NCBI GenBank assembly: GCA_019689775.1
Contig: JADGGV010000080.1
Location: forward strand, 1 to 11,399
DNA length: 11,399 bases
Direction: 5' to 3'
Origin: Gemmatimonadota bacterium
GTDB lineage: Bacteria > Gemmatimonadota > Gemmatimonadetes > Longimicrobiales > RSA9
Shown: positions 6,806 through 11,399 of the stretch, in pieces
How the letters are laid out: each line of letters begins with the position of its first letter
Numbering within the stretch: the stretch's first letter is position 1
The notes under the pieces: generated by a model
What the model saw: only the letters and a program-made list of their open reading frames with translations
Database searches by the model: none
What the model was told of the DNA's origin: nothing
Program-made: the position numbers and the translations under genes

Positions 6806-6825
6806 TCGCGCGAATGGGTTTTTTT
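6781..6825 (+). terminator. Intrinsic terminator after infC-rpmI-rplT
   Basis: ACCCATTCG (6781-6789) pairs perfectly with CGAATGGGT (6811-6819). An inner 4-bp GCGA/TCGC extension follows a single mismatch. A run of seven T (6819-6825) follows. It ends 22 bases before pheS, so pheST needs either readthrough or its own promoter. Confidence 0.88.
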
Positions 6826-6847
6826 GTGTCGCGACCTCACACGCTCC

Positions 6848-7870
6848 ATGACCGATCTGATCGACGAGTTGGAGGCCCTCGAGCGGGAGGGCCGGGAAGC
6901 GATATCGGGCGCGCGGGACGCGGCGGCGCTGGAGGCGGCGCGCGTCCGGCTTCTCGGGCGGAAGGACGGGCGCCTGACGGCGATCCTGCGGCGGCTGGGC
7001 GACCTCTCGCCGGAGGAGCGGCCGCGCGTGGGCGCGGCGGCGAACCGGGTGAAGGAGGTGCTGACCGGGCTGCTGGAGGCGCGGGCGGTGGAGGTGGAGG
7101 GCGGCGCCGCGCAGGCGGCGGGGATCGACCCGACGCTGCCGGGCCGCCGGCCGTGGCGGGGCGCGCGGCACCCGGTCACGCAGGTCATGGACGAGATCTA
7201 CGCCATCTTCCGCTCGCTGGGCTTCACACGCGCCCGGGGGCCCGAGGCGGAGACGGACTGGTACAACTTCACGGCGCTGAACACGCCGCTGGACCACCCG
7301 GCGGCGGACATGCACGACACGTTCTATCTCGCGCCCGGGGTGCTGCTCCGCAGCCACACCTCGCCGGTTCAGATCCGGACGATGCAGGCGTACCGCCCGC
7401 CGATCCGGATCATCGCGCCGGGGATGGTCTACCGCCGCGATCCGTTCGACGCCTCGCACGCGCCGGGGTTCGACCAGCTCGAGGGGCTGGTCGTCGATGA
7501 AGGCGTGTCGCTCGTGGACCTGAAGGCGACGCTGGCGGAGTTCGCGCGCCGCCTCTTCGGCCCCGAGGCGCGCGTACGCTTCCGGCCTTCGTTCTTCCCG
7601 TTCACGGAGCCGAGCGCCGAGGTCGACGTCAGTTGCTTCCTCTGCGGCGCGAAGGGATGCCCGGCGTGCAAGGGGACGGGCTGGATGGAGATCATGGGCG
7701 CCGGCATGGTCGACCCGGCGGTCTTCGAGGCGGTCGGCTACGACCCGGAGCGCTACACGGGCTTCGCGTTCGGCATGGGCCCCGGGCGGATCGCGCTCCA
7801 GCGCTACGGCATCCCGGACATCCGACTCCTGTACGAGTCGGACGTGCGTTTCCTCGAGCAGTTTTCCTGA
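6848..7870 (+). CDS. pheS: Phenylalanyl-tRNA synthetase alpha subunit
   Basis: This is the catalytic subunit of the alpha2-beta2 PheRS, which charges tRNA-Phe. At 340 residues it has the normal length. The N-terminal coiled coil (residues 1-85) binds tRNA. The class II core includes DTFYL (157-161), the motif-2 region LRSHTSPVQIRTM (167-179), GFDQLEG (207-213) and motif 3 in GFAFGMGPGRIALQRYGI (305-322). A Cys cluster C263/C266/C271/C274 precedes KGTGWMEIMGAGM, as in many bacterial PheS. I chose the ATG at 6848. An in-frame TTG at 6824 would lie in the T-run of the terminator. There is no clear Shine-Dalgarno sequence. pheT follows after 6 bases. Confidence 0.98.
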   Translation: MTDLIDELEALEREGREAISGARDAAALEAARVRLLGRKDGRLTAILRRLGDLSPEERPRVGAAANRVKEVLTGLLEARAVEVEGGAAQAAGIDPTLPGRRPWRGARHPVTQVMDEIYAIFRSLGFTRARGPEAETDWYNFTALNTPLDHPAADMHDTFYLAPGVLLRSHTSPVQIRTMQAYRPPIRIIAPGMVYRRDPFDASHAPGFDQLEGLVVDEGVSLVDLKATLAEFARRLFGPEARVRFRPSFFPFTEPSAEVDVSCFLCGAKGCPACKGTGWMEIMGAGMVDPAVFEAVGYDPERYTGFAFGMGPGRIALQRYGIPDIRLLYESDVRFLEQFS

Positions 7871-7876
7871 GCGTCG

Positions 7877-10306
7877 ATGGACATCAGCTACCGTTGGCTC
7901 AAGTCGCTCGCCCCGGGGCTCGTGGCCGCGCCGGAGGAGGTGGCGGAACGCCTGGCCATGTATGGAGCGCCCGTGGATGCGCTCGTCCGCCTGGACGCCG
8001 AGATCCGCGACATCGTGATCGCGCGGGTGATCGAGGCGCGCCGGCACCCGAACGCTGACCGGCTCTCGCTCTGCCAGGTCGACGCCGGCACCGGCGAGGT
8101 GCTGTCGGTCGTCTGCGGGGCGCCGAACGTGCGCCCGGGCGGGATCTACCCGTTTGCGCCGGTGGGCGCGTCGCTCCCGGGCGGCGTCACGATCCGGAAG
8201 GCGAAGATCCGCGGCGAGGAGAGCCAGGGGATGCTGTGCAGCGCCCGCGAGCTCGGCCTCGGCCGCGACCACGAGGGGATCCTGGAGCTGCACGGCGACT
8301 TCACGCCGGGCGAGTCGTTCGTCGAGGCGGTGGGGCTCGATGACGTGCGCATCGTCGTGGACGTCACGGCGAACCGGCCCGATCTGCTCTCGCACCTCGG
8401 GATCGCCCGCGAGCTGGCGCCGGGCGGCGTCGCCGGCGTGACGTTGCCGCCGCTGCCGGCGGGCGCGAACTCGCAGGCGGTCGTGGATTTCCGCGCCGAG
8501 GCGCGCTTCGAGACGCGCACCGATGCGGCGGAGGTCGGCGGCGTACAGATCACGATCCAGGATCCCGACCTCTGCCTGCGCTACATGGGCGCGGTGATCC
8601 GCGGCGTGCGCGTCGGCCCCTCCCCCGAGTGGCTCGCCACCCGGCTGCGCGCCATCGGGCTGCGGCCGATCAACAACGTCGTCGACGCGACGAACTACAC
8701 CCTCCACGAGCTGGGCCAGCCGCTGCACGCGTTCGACCTGGACCGGCTCGAGGGGCCGGAGATCCGGGTGCGCCGCGCCGCCGCGGGCGAGGCGATCGTC
8801 ACGCTGGACGGCGAGCGCCGGGCGCTCGAGCCGGGGATGCTGGTCATCGCGGACGCGAGCCGACCGGTCGCCGTGGCGGGCGTGATGGGGGGTGAGAACA
8901 GCGAAGTCACGGAGAGTACGCGCGACGTGCTCCTCGAGTGCGCGCTCTTCGATCCGGCCGCGACGCGCCGCACCCGCCGCGCGCTCGGGCTGTCGACCGA
9001 CGCGAGCTACCGCTACGAGCGCGGCGTCGACCCCGACGGAATGGAGACGGCGTGCCGCCGCGCGGTCGAGCTGATCCTCAGCGTGGCCGGCGGGCGCGCG
9101 GAGCCGGTCGTCGCCGACGTCTATCCGGCGCGGCTCGAGCCGGCGGTGATCACGCTGCGGCCGGCGCGCGCCGCGCACCTCCTCGGCGTGCCGGTCGGCG
9201 CGCCCGAGATCGTCGATCTCCTCACGCCGCTCGGCTTCGAGGTGCTCGAGGCGGGCGACGCCGCGCTGCGCGTCCGCGTCCCCGGCCACCGGCGCTACGA
9301 CGTCACGCGTGAGGTCGACCTGATCGAGGAGGTCGCCCGGCGGTACGGCTACGACAACTTCCCGGACGAGCTGCGGGCGTACCGGCCGAACACCGTGCCG
9401 GAGGACCCGATCGCGCTCCTCGAGGACCGACTCCGCTCGTTCCTCGTGGCGCGCGGCTTCCTGGAGTCCCGGACCATGGGGTTCGCCGCGGAGTCCGAGG
9501 GCGACGTCGCCCTGGTGAACCCGCTCTCGTCGGCGGAGAGCCGGCTGCGGCGCGCGCTGCTCCCCGGGCTCATCCACCGGTTGGAGCACAACTTTGCCCA
9601 CGGGCAGCGGAACGTCCGGCTGTTCGAGATCGGCACCGCCTTCGCCCCCGGGCCGGCCGGCGGGCTCCCGGTCGAAACGACGCGTCTCGCCGTCATCTTC
9701 ACGGGCGCGCGCTACGCCGCGCACTGGTCCGAGCCCGCGGCGCCGTTCGACGTCTGGGACCTGAAGGGGCTGCTCGAGGACCTCGCCCTCGAGCTCGGCC
9801 TCGGCGCCGGCGCCGTCGAGCCGAGCGGCGTGGAGCCGCTGTTCATCCCCGCGCTGGCGTTCCGCGTCGTCGCGCCCGACGGCACCATGGTGGGCGAGGG
9901 CGGGCAGGTCGCGCCCGAGCGCGTCGACGCGCCGGCATGGGCGGGCTCGATCTGGGGGCTCGAGATCCAGCTCTCCGCCGCAATGGCGACGCGGCCGACC
10001 CCCGCGTTCCACGAGCTGCCCGCGTTCCCGGCGATCGAACGGGACCTGGCGCTCCTCGTCCCGGACCAGACGCCCGCTGCCGCGGTCGAGGCCACCATCC
10101 GCGCGGCCGGCGGCGCTCACCTGCGGGACATCGAGCCCTTCGACGTCTACCGCGGGCCCGGCGTGCCGGAGGGCAGCCGCAGCATCGCCTACCGCCTGCG
10201 CTTCCGCGCGCAGGACCGCACGCTCACCGACCGGGAGGTCGACTCGGCCGTCGGCCGGGTGCTCCACCGGCTGCGCGATGAGCACGGTGTCCAGCGCCGC
10301 GGGTAA
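7877..10306 (+). CDS. pheT: Phenylalanyl-tRNA synthetase beta subunit
   Basis: This is the 809-residue beta subunit, which carries the tRNA-binding and proofreading parts of PheRS. The domains in order are an N-terminal tRNA-binding OB fold (about 39-150, with HPNADRLSLCQVD at 57-69), B3/B4 editing domain (about 205-390, with INNVVDATNY at 265-274, GQPLHAFD, AGVMGGENSEV and SYRYERGVD), B5 DNA-binding-like domain (about 400-475), a class II-like core (about 480-690) and a C-terminal FDX-ACB anticodon-binding domain (about 715-808, from FHELPAFPAIERDLALLV). The start at 7877 has little Shine-Dalgarno sequence and probably relies on coupling to pheS. The 3' end overlaps the next gene by 29 bases. 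Confidence 0.98.
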   Translation: MDISYRWLKSLAPGLVAAPEEVAERLAMYGAPVDALVRLDAEIRDIVIARVIEARRHPNADRLSLCQVDAGTGEVLSVVCGAPNVRPGGIYPFAPVGASLPGGVTIRKAKIRGEESQGMLCSARELGLGRDHEGILELHGDFTPGESFVEAVGLDDVRIVVDVTANRPDLLSHLGIARELAPGGVAGVTLPPLPAGANSQAVVDFRAEARFETRTDAAEVGGVQITIQDPDLCLRYMGAVIRGVRVGPSPEWLATRLRAIGLRPINNVVDATNYTLHELGQPLHAFDLDRLEGPEIRVRRAAAGEAIVTLDGERRALEPGMLVIADASRPVAVAGVMGGENSEVTESTRDVLLECALFDPAATRRTRRALGLSTDASYRYERGVDPDGMETACRRAVELILSVAGGRAEPVVADVYPARLEPAVITLRPARAAHLLGVPVGAPEIVDLLTPLGFEVLEAGDAALRVRVPGHRRYDVTREVDLIEEVARRYGYDNFPDELRAYRPNTVPEDPIALLEDRLRSFLVARGFLESRTMGFAAESEGDVALVNPLSSAESRLRRALLPGLIHRLEHNFAHGQRNVRLFEIGTAFAPGPAGGLPVETTRLAVIFTGARYAAHWSEPAAPFDVWDLKGLLEDLALELGLGAGAVEPSGVEPLFIPALAFRVVAPDGTMVGEGGQVAPERVDAPAWAGSIWGLEIQLSAAMATRPTPAFHELPAFPAIERDLALLVPDQTPAAAVEATIRAAGGAHLRDIEPFDVYRGPGVPEGSRSIAYRLRFRAQDRTLTDREVDSAVGRVLHRLRDEHGVQRRG

Positions 10307-10598
10307 GCCCCGCCTCCCCGCGCCGGCCGAGTTCGTTCGGCTCGAGGACGCCGTCCGGCGCATGCTCGCGGAGTTCGACGCGCTCCGCCGTCGCGCCGCG
10401 GACGCGGAGGCCCGCGTCCGCCAGCTCGAGGCCACGGTCGCCGAGCTCTCCGGCGGCGGCTACGACCCGGAGGCGCTCCTCGACCGCGTCAAGGCGCTCG
10501 AGGCCGAGAACCGCCTGCTCCGCGCCCGTCTCGAGGGCGCCGCCACCCACGTCCGGCGTCTCCTGGCCCGCATCAACTTCCTCGAGGAGGAGGTGTGA
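10278..10598 (+). CDS. Small coiled-coil protein preceding ZapA (ZapB-like in layout)
   Basis: This 106-residue protein lacks a signal peptide and membrane segment. It is almost entirely helical heptad sequence, with two blocks (about 20-58, LEDAVRRMLAEFDALRRRAA onward, and 66-106, ALLDRVKALEAENRLLRARL onward) split by SGGGYDPE. The start at 10278 lies inside the pheT end in another frame, and the stop overlaps the zapA start as GTGA, so all three are probably translated in series. Small coiled-coil genes next to zapA are suggestive of a divisome partner such as ZapB. That is inference from position and composition, not a recognised family match. Confidence 0.8.
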   Translation: MSTVSSAAGKPRLPAPAEFVRLEDAVRRMLAEFDALRRRAADAEARVRQLEATVAELSGGGYDPEALLDRVKALEAENRLLRARLEGAATHVRRLLARINFLEEEV

Positions 10599-10912
10599 CC
10601 GAGCGCGGCTCCCGCACCCCCGTGACGGTCATCATCGGCGGGGAGGAGTACAAGGTCCGCGCCGATGCGCCCCCCGAGTACACCCGGGCGTGCGCGGCGT
10701 ACGTCGACCAGACGCTGGCGGAGATCTCCCGGCCCGGCGCCCTCATCGAGGGGCACAAGGCCGCGATCCTCGCGGCGCTCTCGCTGACCGACCAGTTGTT
10801 CAAGGCCCGCGCCGAACTCGACGCCCTGCGCGACGAGTTCGCGCGCCTCGCCGCCCGACTCGCCGCCGACATCGACGCGGCGCTCGCGCCAGACCTTGCA
10901 TCGGGCCGCTGA
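10595..10912 (+). CDS. zapA: Cell division protein ZapA
   Basis: ZapA is a cytoplasmic FtsZ-associated protein that cross-links FtsZ filaments at the Z-ring. The product is 105 residues from the GTG at 10595. The N-terminal beta part reads VTVIIGGEEYKVRADAPPEY, followed by AAYVDQTLAEI and the helix KAAILAALSLTDQLFKARAE, the usual ZapA pattern, and a C-terminal coiled coil. The start is preceded by GAGGAGGAGG within the upstream gene and overlaps its stop (GTGA), implying translational coupling. Confidence 0.9.
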   Translation: MTERGSRTPVTVIIGGEEYKVRADAPPEYTRACAAYVDQTLAEISRPGALIEGHKAAILAALSLTDQLFKARAELDALRDEFARLAARLAADIDAALAPDLASGR

Positions 10913-10958
10913 GCCGGCGTAGCTTGCCTTTTGAGATGCTGCGCGCAGCGGGCGGCGG

Positions 10959-10967
10959 TGTTATTAT
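10959..10967 (+). promoter_or_regulatory. Candidate extended -10 promoter for rny
   Basis: TGT followed by TATTAT (10962-10967, 5/6 to consensus) forms an extended -10 element. No good -35 lies 17 bases upstream. TTGAGA at 10931 is 25 bases away, which is too far. It is the only AT-rich spot in the 117-base gap between zapA and rny. A start near 10974 gives a leader of about 56 bases with a 6-bp hairpin (11000-11005 with 11011-11016) before the ribosome binding site GGAG at 11021-11024. Confidence 0.5.
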
Positions 10968-11029
10968 AAAGCCTTGTCGTAGCGTCACTTGCCTACCTCG
11001 GGCGCGGCGGGCGCCCTTCTGGAGCGACC

Positions 11030-11399
11030 ATGACCACGACCGTTTTGATCGGGGCGGCGATCGCTGGCCTGCTCGGTTTTCTGTTGGGCTGGGGCGCGGA
11101 GCGCGTGCGGCTGGCGCGGGCCAAGGCTAGCGCGGAGCTGGAATCGGCGCGCATCCGCGCGCTTGCGGAGCAGGATGCGGAGCGGATCCGCAAGGCGGCG
11201 GAGCTGGCGGGCCGCGAGGCGGCGTACCGCGCGAAGGAGGAGTGGGAACGGGAGGAGGCGCGGCGCCGGGAGGATGTGGAGCGGGCGGAGCGGCGGCTGG
11301 AGGAGCGGCGCTCGGGGCTGGACCGCAAGTACGACCTGCTGGACGAGAAGGAGCATCAGCTTGAGCTGCGGGAGGCGGAGCTGGAGGGGCGGGCGGAGG
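11030..11399 (+). CDS. rny: Ribonuclease Y, N-terminal part (runs off window)
   Basis: The ATG at 11030 follows GGAG by 5 bases. The 123 visible residues have one N-terminal membrane helix (about 5-22, VLIGAAIAGLLGFLLGW) followed by a long, highly charged coiled coil, with LDRKYDLLDEKEHQLELREA near the end. This is the characteristic front of RNase Y, a membrane-anchored endoribonuclease that starts mRNA decay. The KH and HD domains that would confirm it lie beyond the window. Its position after zapA agrees with the gene order of several bacterial groups. Another membrane-anchored coiled-coil protein is the alternative. Confidence 0.88.
   Translation, partial: MTTTVLIGAAIAGLLGFLLGWGAERVRLARAKASAELESARIRALAEQDAERIRKAAELAGREAAYRAKEEWEREEARRREDVERAERRLEERRSGLDRKYDLLDEKEHQLELREAELEGRAE

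Noticed and set aside
6814..6847. Phe-containing leader peptide (ATG GGT TTT TTT) ahead of pheS
   Set aside because: The frame does not close before pheS but runs to about 7500. The Phe codons are just the terminator T-run.
6638..10435. Very long open frame on the minus strand (over 1200 codons) opposite pheST
   Set aside because: It is the antisense shadow of GC-rich pheS/pheT codons. The translation is Arg/Ala/Asp/Val-rich low-complexity sequence with no domain, and the + strand genes are unmistakable.
10913..11029. 6S RNA gene, often found next to zapA
   Set aside because: The gap is only 117 bases and shows no long central-bubble hairpin. It is too short for a typical 6S RNA plus promoter.

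Overview
The window is about 11.4 kb of very GC-rich (roughly 70% or more) bacterial chromosome. Nearly all of it is coding and all genes are on the + strand. There is no sign of phage, insertion sequence or CRISPR. The order thrS-infC-rpmI-rplT-pheS-pheT-(coiled-coil gene)-zapA-rny is a housekeeping translation and cell-division cluster. The GC content and the neighbouring porin plus 16-heme cytochrome pair suggest an environmental Gram-negative lineage. Methylomirabilota/Rokubacteria, Myxococcota-like or Gemmatimonadota-like groups are all possible, and the sequence alone does not decide between them.

Region 1 (1-3024): a 5'-truncated outer-membrane beta-barrel protein overlaps, through ATGA, a periplasmic cytochrome c with 16 CXXCH motifs. 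Five of its parts are tandem diheme modules. Together they look like a porin-cytochrome electron conduit.

Region 2 (3025-5399): a sigma70-type promoter (TTGACG-18-TAGAAT) drives a leader that encodes a 26-residue peptide containing the run TTTTPTT. Directly downstream lie segments that can fold into two mutually exclusive structures, an antiterminator or a 16-bp terminator hairpin followed by U5. Then comes thrS (threonyl-tRNA synthetase). This is a textbook ribosome-mediated attenuator sensing charged tRNA-Thr, placed in front of thrS, and it is the most interesting element here.

Region 3 (5400-6825): a second promoter (TTGACA-17-TATTTT) and a structured leader with a terminator-like hairpin precede infC-rpmI-rplT (IF3, L35, L20). 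IF3 appears to start at an AUC codon behind a strong Shine-Dalgarno sequence, as expected for IF3 autocontrol. The operon ends in two hairpins, the second a strong U7 terminator that also seems to contain a promoter for pheST.

Region 4 (6826-11399): pheS and pheT (both PheRS subunits), a small coiled-coil protein overlapping the pheT end, ZapA (translationally coupled by GTGA), and then a short gap with an extended -10 promoter and the 5' part of rny (RNase Y), which runs off the window.
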